From: Enhydrobacter aerosaccus
GTDB taxonomy: Bacteria > Pseudomonadota > Alphaproteobacteria > Reyranellales > Reyranellaceae
Direction: 5' to 3'
Assembly: GCA_903915535.1 (NCBI GenBank)
Contig: CAIWTJ010000272.1
Coordinates: 1 to 64,000, forward strand
Length of the DNA: 64,000 nt
Shown: piece by piece, positions 22,263 through 29,248 of the stretch
How the letters are laid out: every line of letters begins with the position of its first letter
How positions within the stretch are numbered: position 1 is the first letter of the stretch
The notes under the pieces: generated by a model
What the model was told of the DNA's origin: nothing
Seen by the model: only the letters and a program-made list of their open reading frames with translations
Database searches by the model: none
Program-made: the position numbers and the translations under genes

Positions 22263-23308
22263 GCGACAAGCCGCCCTCCTTCAGCGAGCGCGCCGAGTAC
22301 CTGCGCGACAATCTGCAGATTTCCGAGGTGATCGGCCGCGTCGTGACGCTCAAGAAAAGCGGCGCCGATCATTTCGGCCTCTGTCCGTTCCACAATGAGT
22401 CGACGGGCTCGTTTTCGGTGAACGACAAAAAGCGGTTTTTCTACTGCTTCGGCTGCGGCGCTGGCGGCGACGTCGTGAAATTCATCATGCAGCGCCAGGA
22501 TCTCGAGTTCCGCGAGGCCGTCGAGCTGCTCGAGTCCAAGAACGGCCTCAAGCTGCTCAAGGCGTCGACGCAGCCCGCCGCGCCCAAGGTGCCGCAGGCG
22601 CAGGATCCGGGGAAGCTCGAGGGCGTCGTGCGGATCTGGGGGCAATGCCGCTGGCATCCGATCATCGCGCACTATTTCACCGGCCGTCATATCGTGCCGC
22701 CCTCGAGCTACGGCGTTGCGGACCCGAGCATCAATCAGGGTTGGCCGGCCGACGTGCTGTTTCACCGCGGGCTCTGGCACAAGGATGAAAAGCGCGAGTA
22801 TCCGGCCATGGTCGCGGCCTTCCGCCAGCGGCCGGGCGGCCCGGTCCAGGCGATCCACCGGACGTTTCTCAAGGTGTCCGGTACGACCGTCACAAAGGCC
22901 GGCACCGCGAGCGACAAGATGATGCTCGGCCCCGTCGCCGGGTCGGTGATCTGGCTCGGGCCGATCGCCGGCGAGATGACGGGCGGCGAGGGCATCGAAA
23001 CGACCCTCTCGGCCGGGCAGATCTTCAAGCGGCCGGGAATCGCCTTCGGAGCGCGCGCCGGCATGGCGACATTCGAGCTGCCGTTCGAGGTCGACGGTTT
23101 CTGGTACGCGGCCGATCGGAACAAGAGCCATCCGGATCCGAAAAAGTCGAGGGTCGGCGAGCGGGCCGCATGGGCCGGTCACAAGCTGAACGCCATCGCG
23201 GGCCGCAAGTGCGCGGTTAAGATCCCGACCTTGCCAGGCGAAGGCCTCGGCGACTTCAACGATGCGCTCGTGCTCCTCGCCGAACGGCGTTCGGAGGTGG
23301 CGGCGTGA
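22259..23308 (+). CDS. DNA primase (CHC2 zinc finger plus toprim)
   Basis: A 349-residue primase starting with GTG. The CHC2 zinc finger is LCPFHNESTGSFSV plus FYCFGCGAGGDVVKF. The toprim part shows the GEGIETTLSA glutamate loop and WYAADRNKSHPD. It is shorter than DnaG and lacks a DnaB-binding domain, as in phage P4-like systems. With the ATPase at 25015 it should form the phage replication primase-helicase. Site 7 encodes ERRS in the last 8 codons. Confidence 0.85.
   Translation: MSDKPPSFSERAEYLRDNLQISEVIGRVVTLKKSGADHFGLCPFHNESTGSFSVNDKKRFFYCFGCGAGGDVVKFIMQRQDLEFREAVELLESKNGLKLLKASTQPAAPKVPQAQDPGKLEGVVRIWGQCRWHPIIAHYFTGRHIVPPSSYGVADPSINQGWPADVLFHRGLWHKDEKREYPAMVAAFRQRPGGPVQAIHRTFLKVSGTTVTKAGTASDKMMLGPVAGSVIWLGPIAGEMTGGEGIETTLSAGQIFKRPGIAFGARAGMATFELPFEVDGFWYAADRNKSHPDPKKSRVGERAAWAGHKLNAIAGRKCAVKIPTLPGEGLGDFNDALVLLAERRSEVAA
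23281..23293. repeat. CGAACGSCGTTCG site 7
   Basis: Exact 13-mer, central G. It lies at the 3' end of the primase gene in the ERRS frame. Confidence 0.9.
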
Positions 23309-23892
23309 CCCGGGTCCCGATGATCGCGGCCGGGCGAGGCCTCGGCGCGGCGCGCGGATTCGAGCGCGAGCGCGACGACTACTATCCGACGCCGGCGCGG
23401 CCGATCTGTGCGCTCCTCGACGTCGAGGAATTCCCGGGCGGTGTTTGGGAGCCGGCGTGCGGCAACGGCGCCATGTCGCGCGTGCTGATCCAGTACGGGC
23501 GGCTCAGCACGGTTTCAACGGATCTGATCTATCGCGGCTATGGCCGGGGCGGCGTCGATTTCCTCAAGGCGCGATCGCTGCGCCGGCCGAACGTGGCGAC
23601 GAATCCTCCTTTCAAGCATTGGCAGGAATTCGCGGCGCACGCGCTCGAGCTCGGCGCCCGCAAGGTGGCGTTGCTCGGCCGGTTGATGCTGCTGGGCGGC
23701 TGGGAACGGTCGCAGTTTTTCCTTCGCACTCGCCTCACGCGAGTTTGGGGTGTCGGCCGGATCGACATGCTGCCGCCCGGCGCGGTCGACGCCGGCTTCG
23801 GCGGCACGATCGAATTCGCGTGGTTCGTCTGGGATCGCTCGAGCAGCGCGCGCCGCTACCAGGGGCCGATCATCAACTGGGTGAAGCCATGA
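23305..23892 (+). CDS. Phage DNA methyltransferase-like protein
   Basis: A 195-residue protein with GTG start. WEPACGNGAMSRVL is the SAM-binding motif I and NVATNPPFKHW contains the NPPF catalytic motif of amino-methyltransferases (N6-adenine or N4-cytosine). It lacks an evident target-recognition domain and is small, as in many phage enzymes. The target sequence is unknown. It is coupled to the primase and next gene by 4-bp overlaps. Confidence 0.75.
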   Translation: MTRVPMIAAGRGLGAARGFERERDDYYPTPARPICALLDVEEFPGGVWEPACGNGAMSRVLIQYGRLSTVSTDLIYRGYGRGGVDFLKARSLRRPNVATNPPFKHWQEFAAHALELGARKVALLGRLMLLGGWERSQFFLRTRLTRVWGVGRIDMLPPGAVDAGFGGTIEFAWFVWDRSSSARRYQGPIINWVKP

Positions 23893-24380
23893 GCCGGCCA
23901 GAACCGATGACGGTCACCCATTTGCGCCAGCAGATTCGCGCCGGCTGCACGCTTCCCGTCCTGCACCGGATCGCGGGCAGTGCTGCCGAATTCTCTCGCC
24001 TCGACGGTGAGTACGGCATCCTGCCGCGAAAGAACCTGCGTACCCGGCCGGACGATGCCCCACCGCCGCCGCCGCCGGTGCGCGATCGTCGCAGCGAGGA
24101 TTTCCTGCCGCGCGGCCAGGCCGATTTGCTGGCCCTGATCGAAAAGCAGGCGCGCGCCGGCGAGGTGTTCCCCGGATCCGTAGTGATCGCCAAGAACCTC
24201 GACTGCAGCTGGCTCGTCGTCGAGCGCGACCTGCGGCTGCTCGAGCGCCGGCAGCTGATCGCCATCGGCTACTACCGCAGCGCCGGATCGGCGGTGCGGC
24301 GTATCGAGATCCGCGGCAAGGGCCTGCAGACGGCGTTGCCGCCCTTCAATCCAATGCGCGCGGCCGAGGTGAGGGCATGA
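23889..24380 (+). CDS. Winged-helix protein, paralogue of the 21666 gene product
   Basis: A 163-residue protein. Residues 20-40 (LHRIAGSAAEFSRLDGEYGI) resemble the 21666 product. A Pro-run linker follows, then a winged helix (ALIEKQARAGEVFPGSVVIA with KNLDCSWLVVERDLRLLERR). The repeated module around the primase gene suggests duplicated replication-accessory proteins. The ATG overlaps the methyltransferase stop. Confidence 0.6.
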   Translation: MSRPEPMTVTHLRQQIRAGCTLPVLHRIAGSAAEFSRLDGEYGILPRKNLRTRPDDAPPPPPPVRDRRSEDFLPRGQADLLALIEKQARAGEVFPGSVVIAKNLDCSWLVVERDLRLLERRQLIAIGYYRSAGSAVRRIEIRGKGLQTALPPFNPMRAAEVRA

Positions 24381-24385
24381 ACGCT

Positions 24386-24952
24386 CTAGTCGGGTTTGCG
24401 TTCGCCGAGCCAGCGCGGCCACAGTCCCACCCGCTCCTGGCGCGCCTTCGCCTCTGCATCGGCATACGCCTTGCTGAGCTCGGGCTTCCCGGCGATCGCG
24501 TCGTCGAGCCAAAAGCCATAGGCCATGCCGTGCTCGAGGAGCGCGCGGGCGACGTCTATTTCCTCGCCGCCGATCTTGGGCGCCATTGCCGTCACGCGGG
24601 CGACGATACGGCAGTAACGATCCCATTTCGTGGGCTCGTAGTAGATCTTGCGGTTCGCCCTCGTGAGCATGTCCTCGAGATCGGCGCGCCCGCGCATGCC
24701 GTCGACGGTCTCAATCCCCGTCGCGCCGATCGCCGGCTTGTTCCTGAGCTCGGCGGCCTGCACGCCCCAGATCCGGATATGCGGCTTGAGGCCAATCACC
24801 GCGACGGTGTCGCCGTCGAGCGCGTAGGCCTCGCCCCATCCCGCGTCGGGAAGCGGCTTGCCCTCGCGCGCTCGAGCCGGAGTGCCCGGCTTCTCGGCCA
24901 GGGCTGGAAAGGCGACGGCGGCGAGCGCTGCCGCGAGGATCATTGTTTTCAT
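24386..24952 (-). CDS. Secreted thermonuclease-like nuclease (SNase fold)
   Basis: A 188-residue protein with a signal peptide (MKTMILAAALAAVAFPALA, cleavage after ALA). The SNase domain shows GDTVAVIGLKPHIRIWGVQA with the calcium-site Asp and first Arg, and ends with ARQERVGLWPRWL, holding the region of the second catalytic Arg. The usual Asp/Glu after the first Arg reads QAAE, so the active site should be checked. It is transcribed against the rightward early operon, typical of a moron expressed in the lysogen. Periplasmic or extracellular nuclease activity is inferred. Confidence 0.8.
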   Translation of the reverse strand: MKTMILAAALAAVAFPALAEKPGTPARAREGKPLPDAGWGEAYALDGDTVAVIGLKPHIRIWGVQAAELRNKPAIGATGIETVDGMRGRADLEDMLTRANRKIYYEPTKWDRYCRIVARVTAMAPKIGGEEIDVARALLEHGMAYGFWLDDAIAGKPELSKAYADAEAKARQERVGLWPRWLGERKPD

Positions 24953-24982
24953 GCCGCGACCCTGCTCCCCGATTGGGGCGGG

Positions 24983-24995
24983 CGAACGGCGTTCG
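24983..24995. repeat. CGAACGSCGTTCG site 8
   Basis: Exact 13-mer, central G. It is intergenic between the start of the secreted nuclease gene and the replicative ATPase gene. Confidence 0.9.
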
Positions 24996-25014
24996 GGTAA
25001 AGGTTTGTAAAGTC

Positions 25015-26901
25015 GTGTCCGACCAAGACGATCTCTCCCAAGACGCGCCGCCGCCCGAGCCGGATAAGCCCGAGCGCGCGCCCGGGCCGCCGGCCGACTG
25101 GACCGGCATAACGTGGTTCGACTTCCGCAAGGCCGAGTGGTGGTTCAAGGACGAGCGCGACGGCTGGCGCCGAGATCCGCCGCCGATCCAGATCATGGGC
25201 CACGCCGGCGGCGAGTATGAGTTCGTGACCGAGGCCGGCGAGGTGAGAAAGTGGACGTCGTCGCAGCTGCACGGCCGCGGCGGCATGGCCGATTTGTTCG
25301 GCGGCGACGTGCGCTGGGCGACGCGGCATTTTCCCGGCGAGGACAAGGACAAGAAACCGACGGGTCGGCCGAATGTCACGGCCTGCATGGAACGGCTTAT
25401 CTGGGTCTGCCGGAAAAAGGGCTATATCGACGGCACGCGCCGTCACCTCGGCGCCGGCACCTGGCCCGGGCCCGATGGCACGCCGGCGGTCAACGCGGGC
25501 GACGTCGTATTTTACGACGGCGAGATCTACCCGCCGGGCAGCCTGATCGGTGACGCGCTCTATACGATCGGCGGCACGCGCGCCCGACCGGCGCATGAGA
25601 TCATTTCAAAACGCCGCGGCGAGCTCGCGCGATTCGACTGGGCGCCGGCGAGCACCGACGACGGGCTTTGGGTCACGACGGCGCTCAATAGCTGGCACTG
25701 GAAATCGGACGAGGCGCGCGAGTTGTTCGCCGGCGGCCTGTTCGTGAACACGCTCGGCGACGCGCCGGCGTGGAAAAATCATATGTTCGTCCAGGCGCCG
25801 CCCGAGTCGGGCAAGTCGCACCTGCTGCGCTTCACCGCCGCGCTGCTCGGCGGATCGGCTTCGCCGCCGCTGAAAACCTATTCAAAGGCCTATATCGAGG
25901 CGCGCAACTCGGGCAAGGCGCTGGCGATCATTCTCGACGAGGCGGAATCGGAGAGCGAGGCCGAGCGGATCAAGCACCTATTCGAGCTGCTGCGCATGCT
26001 GAACGACGACGGCGCCAAGGGCGGTCGCGGATCCACGTCGGGCAAGACGCGAGAATTCGACGTGCACGGCCCGGTGATCATGGCGGCGACGTTGCGCGAG
26101 CGCTGGCGGCCGCAGGATCGGCGCCGCGTGATGCTGCTGCATCTTCTCCCATTCAAGGAGCGCGACGAGGCGCAGCACTCGAAAGCCGACGTCGCCCTGC
26201 TGATCAAGCAAGCGGGCGAACGATCGGCCGCACTGCGCGCGCGGGCGCTCGAGCGCTGGCCTCTCTTTCTCAAAAACCTCGCGATCGCGCACAAGGCCGT
26301 CGTCGATCTCGGCGGCACGTCGGGCGACGGCGACCAGCTCGGCGGCCTGATCGCCGGATGGTGGACCCTGATTTACGACGACGAGCCCGGCGAGGATCGG
26401 ATTGCCGACGTGAAGCGGTTCGCCGATTTCATCCGGACCGTCGTCGAGCTCGAGGACGGCGACGACGAGCCGACGAGCTGCTTCCGCTATCTGCTCGGCG
26501 CGCCGCTCGCGCGAAACTGGAACAGTGGAAAGCTTCTCACGGTCGGGCAGACGATCGCGCGAGCCCGCGAGAAAGATCACGTCGACGGCAGCTCGGCACG
26601 CGAGGCGTTGCACCCCATGGGACTGCGCCTCATTCCCGAGCGCGGCGGCGATTGGTCGACGGCCTGGCTGGCGATCGCCAACAAGCACAATGGCCTCGAG
26701 GACGTGTTCGCCAAAAAGCCCGAATGGGGCGAGGAGAAGTGGAACCAGGCCATGGTCGGCCTCGTGGGCTCGCAGTCCCGCCACCCCTTCGACAAACAGA
26801 ACCCGCCGATCCGCTTCGCCGGACCGCCGTCGCGCGCGCTGTTCCTGCCGCCGGGCTACCTGCCTGCGATCAGCGACGAATACGATCGGCTCAGCGTATG
26901 A
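25015..26901 (+). CDS. Phage replicative ATPase/helicase
   Basis: A 628-residue protein with GTG start at 25015. Walker A is VQAPPESGKSHLLRF (about residue 263) and Walker B is LAIILDEAESE. The later REFDVHGPVIMAATL and RRVMLLHLLPF resemble sensor regions. The N-terminal 230 residues (AEWWFKDERDGWRRD, PNVTACMERLIWVCRKKGYI) are unassigned and may bind the primase. It is probably a D5/RepA-like or other ring helicase serving phage replication, encoded next to the repeat-rich candidate origin. Confidence 0.7.
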   Translation: MSDQDDLSQDAPPPEPDKPERAPGPPADWTGITWFDFRKAEWWFKDERDGWRRDPPPIQIMGHAGGEYEFVTEAGEVRKWTSSQLHGRGGMADLFGGDVRWATRHFPGEDKDKKPTGRPNVTACMERLIWVCRKKGYIDGTRRHLGAGTWPGPDGTPAVNAGDVVFYDGEIYPPGSLIGDALYTIGGTRARPAHEIISKRRGELARFDWAPASTDDGLWVTTALNSWHWKSDEARELFAGGLFVNTLGDAPAWKNHMFVQAPPESGKSHLLRFTAALLGGSASPPLKTYSKAYIEARNSGKALAIILDEAESESEAERIKHLFELLRMLNDDGAKGGRGSTSGKTREFDVHGPVIMAATLRERWRPQDRRRVMLLHLLPFKERDEAQHSKADVALLIKQAGERSAALRARALERWPLFLKNLAIAHKAVVDLGGTSGDGDQLGGLIAGWWTLIYDDEPGEDRIADVKRFADFIRTVVELEDGDDEPTSCFRYLLGAPLARNWNSGKLLTVGQTIARAREKDHVDGSSAREALHPMGLRLIPERGGDWSTAWLAIANKHNGLEDVFAKKPEWGEEKWNQAMVGLVGSQSRHPFDKQNPPIRFAGPPSRALFLPPGYLPAISDEYDRLSV

Positions 26902-26904
26902 GGC

Positions 26905-27158
26905 GTTACAGGAACCGATTTTGTAGCGGGCATGTAACGCCCTTTGTAACGCCCCCTGATCCGCCGCCCGACGGGCTCCGAGGGCAATCCGTTACACCGT
27001 TACAAAGAAAGGGCGGATTGCGCGTGCGCGCGTGCGTGTGTGCATGCAACCCCTCTCTCTTTCTTTGTAGCAATGTAACAAAAGATAATAAGAGATAGGA
27101 AAACCGGCATGAAAAGGCCGTTACAAACCCCGCTACAAGAGCGCTACACGGCGTTACA
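26905..27158. other. Candidate replication origin: GTTACA repeats, Z-DNA-prone tract, AT-rich segment
   Basis: Eight exact GTTACA/TGTAAC words lie within 254 bp: 26905, 26933, 26945, 26991, 26999, 27074, 27120 and 27153. Four GCTACA/TGTAGC variants are at 26922, 27066, 27132 and 27142. Between them is a 29-nt perfectly alternating purine-pyrimidine run (27020-27048), a pyrimidine tract (27050-27065) and an AT-rich stretch (27072-27099). It directly follows the replicative ATPase gene and is mostly noncoding. An operator array is the alternative reading. Confidence 0.5.
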
Positions 27159-27759
27159 GCCTTCTCCGGGCGGCATTCGAGGCCCGAACGAGCGCGTCAT
27201 GCTGGTGAGCTCGCGCTCTGCCGTGTGGGAGCCACTGCCGGCGCCAATGGTACCCGTCGATCCGGTCGCCGAGATCATGGACCCGATCTGGGATCATCGT
27301 GCCGGCTCGCGCTGGACGCCCGATCTCGTGCACTGCCGGTTTGTCGACACGCTGAACACCCTGCAGCGCCTGCCAGGACGCGCCAAATTCAACTTTCGCA
27401 CGTTGCTCGGCCAGATCGCCGACTGCGAGCCCGATCCCGATTACGTGCCCCTCACGCCGCCGACGCCGGCGCAGATCACCCTGGCGGACTGGACCTGGCG
27501 CGAGGTGATCGGCCTGAACGACGAGGCCCGGTGGATTGTTGTCGGGATGGCCGCCGAGCTTGGCGTGCGGGCGATCGCGCGCAAGATGCTGAAGCAGGGG
27601 ATTGCCGACGTCACGAAAAGCACGGTGGCACGGCGCTATATCGACGAGCGCCGCCGGCTCGCCGCGCACTGGCAAACTCGCCGGGCCGAACCCTGCGCCA
27701 TGATCGACGCCTCGACGTTCAATCGGTGGCGCTCGCTGTTCGAGAACGCAAGAAAATGA
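27109..27759 (+). CDS. Conserved phage protein, possible late regulator
   Basis: A 216-residue protein. The C-terminal 100 residues (WTWREVIGLNDEARWIVVGM, LGVRAIARKMLKQGIADVTK, STVARRYIDERRRLAAH) look like a DNA-binding helical domain of DUF6362-like phage proteins, which sit just before packaging genes. ATG 27109 has an AGG site, but its first 30 codons overlap the GTTACA repeats; ATG 27199 is a possible alternative start. A role in late gene control is a positional inference. Confidence 0.55.
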   Translation: MKRPLQTPLQERYTALQPSPGGIRGPNERVMLVSSRSAVWEPLPAPMVPVDPVAEIMDPIWDHRAGSRWTPDLVHCRFVDTLNTLQRLPGRAKFNFRTLLGQIADCEPDPDYVPLTPPTPAQITLADWTWREVIGLNDEARWIVVGMAAELGVRAIARKMLKQGIADVTKSTVARRYIDERRRLAAHWQTRRAEPCAMIDASTFNRWRSLFENARK

Positions 27760-27849
27760 CCGGGACAGATGGGACAGTATTTGACTAGAAATCTGTCACC
27801 ATCGGCGTAGCACGCGCTCACCGGTCACCCCAGCCCCTCAGAGCCCCGA

Positions 27850-28473
27850 ATGACAGGCCCGTTCAAGATCAGGGTCGTTTCGGATATCGACCGCATCGTC
27901 GCGAACCTCGATGACGCGGCAAAGCGGCAGGTGCCTTTCGCGATCGCCCGCGCCCTCACCATGACGGCCCGCGATGCTCAGGGCGACGTACGCGCCGAGC
28001 TGCCGAGCCACTTCACACTGCGCAACAATTGGACGAGCTCTGGCATCCGGATCACGCCGGCCACCAAGAGCTCACCCGAGGCCATCGTCGGCTCGCTCGA
28101 GCCGTACATGCAGCGCCAGGAGACAGGCGGCACGAGGACGGCGCGCGATCACTCCCGCGTCGCGGTGCCGGTGAAGGCCAAGCGCAACAAGCGTGACCGC
28201 ATCCCCAAGGGCCAACGGCCTGCGGCGATGAAGGGCAAGCCCCGTGTGCTGCTGATCAACGGCAGCAACATCATTCAAACCAAGGGCGGGCAAGGCATCC
28301 TGCAGCGCGTGGGTCGTGAGCGCTATCCGTTGCAGGTGGTCTACTGGATGAAGCGAGGCGTTAAGATCAAGCCACGCTTCGGCTTCAAGGCCACGACGTT
28401 CGCCACCATCGCCCAGCGCTTCGGTCCCAACCTCACGGCCGCCCTCAGTCAGGCCATGGGTCACATGGGCTAG
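27850..28473 (+). CDS. Phage structural/tail-like protein of unknown role
   Basis: A 207-residue basic protein. PFAIARALTMTARDAQGDVR, FTLRNNWTSSGIRITPATKS and YMQRQETGGTRTARDHSRVA form a pattern of a conserved phage family often annotated as a tail or virion protein. It lies alone between the replication and packaging modules with its own leader (27760-27849 has TTGACT at about 27781). Its position away from the tail genes is odd. An alternative is a small nucleic-acid-binding virion protein. Confidence 0.5.
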   Translation: MTGPFKIRVVSDIDRIVANLDDAAKRQVPFAIARALTMTARDAQGDVRAELPSHFTLRNNWTSSGIRITPATKSSPEAIVGSLEPYMQRQETGGTRTARDHSRVAVPVKAKRNKRDRIPKGQRPAAMKGKPRVLLINGSNIIQTKGGQGILQRVGRERYPLQVVYWMKRGVKIKPRFGFKATTFATIAQRFGPNLTAALSQAMGHMG

Positions 28474-28624
28474 AGCTCGAGCGTCGTCGACGCCTCGAGA
28501 TCGCAACGGGTCCCTCTGTGCCACCCCCACCCACACGGGTAACGCGCACCGCTTACGTTCGGCAGTCGCAGCGGTTTTTCGCAGCCTAAACAGGGCTAAA
28601 GACCAAGCCTTAACAGGGTCTAAA
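28474..28624. other. Intergenic region upstream of terminase genes
   Basis: A 151-bp gap preceding the small terminase gene. Near its right end CTAAA recurs three times (CCTAAA, GCTAAA, TCTAAA, about 28586-28624), with AACAGGG twice. In lambda-like phages the cos or terminase-binding site lies here, so this is the best position for it, but no cos is identified directly. Confidence 0.3.
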
Positions 28625-29248
28625 ATGGCGACAATTAGCAAGGGCGAGTTCGCCAGACGGCGCAACGTCTCGCCCGCGCGCGTGTCGCAATGGATCGCCT
28701 CGGGCCAGATCCCGAAAGAGGCGATCAAGGGCGAGGGGCGTTACGCCCAGATCGACGAGGAGCTCGCGCTCGCGCACCTGAACGGCGCGCTCAGCATCGA
28801 TCAGCGTCACGCGAACGGCCTGGCGACGAACCTCGACATGCCGGCGTCCGTCGCGACGGTGCCGGCCGAGCCTGGCGCGCCCGTCCAGCCGGCGCCGGTC
28901 GTGGCCGATACGGTCGAGCGCCGGATCGCCCAGCAGCGCCTCGAGCAGCTCGAGCGCGGCAACCGCGAGGCGGTGCGGAACGAGGCGATCGCGAACGGCG
29001 AGCTCTGCGACGCCCAAGAGGCGCGCCGCGAAGTGAGCCGCGAGCTGCAGCGCATGATGAACCGGGTCGAGGGATCCTTTACCGAGCTCGCTGGCGCGAT
29101 CGCCGCCGAGTTCAAGGTTCCCCAGCGCGACGTCCTGCACCAGCTGCGGCTGAAATGGCGCGAGATCCGATCGGCCGCCGCGCTCGAGGCGCGGGAGCGG
29201 GCCGAACCTCTGCCCGAAACTGTCGGGCATGACCTTGGCGACCCATGA
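28625..29248 (+). CDS. Terminase small subunit (Nu1-like)
   Basis: A 207-residue protein. The N-terminal winged-helix (SKGEFARRRNVSPARVSQWI with ASGQIPKEAIKG) matches the DNA-binding domain of lambda Nu1-type small terminases. A disordered linker and a coiled-coil (RRIAQQRLEQLERGNREAVR) follow, and then the part that contacts the large subunit. It recognises the packaging site. The stop overlaps the next start by 4 bp (ATGA). Confidence 0.75.
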   Translation: MATISKGEFARRRNVSPARVSQWIASGQIPKEAIKGEGRYAQIDEELALAHLNGALSIDQRHANGLATNLDMPASVATVPAEPGAPVQPAPVVADTVERRIAQQRLEQLERGNREAVRNEAIANGELCDAQEARREVSRELQRMMNRVEGSFTELAGAIAAEFKVPQRDVLHQLRLKWREIRSAAALEARERAEPLPETVGHDLGDP

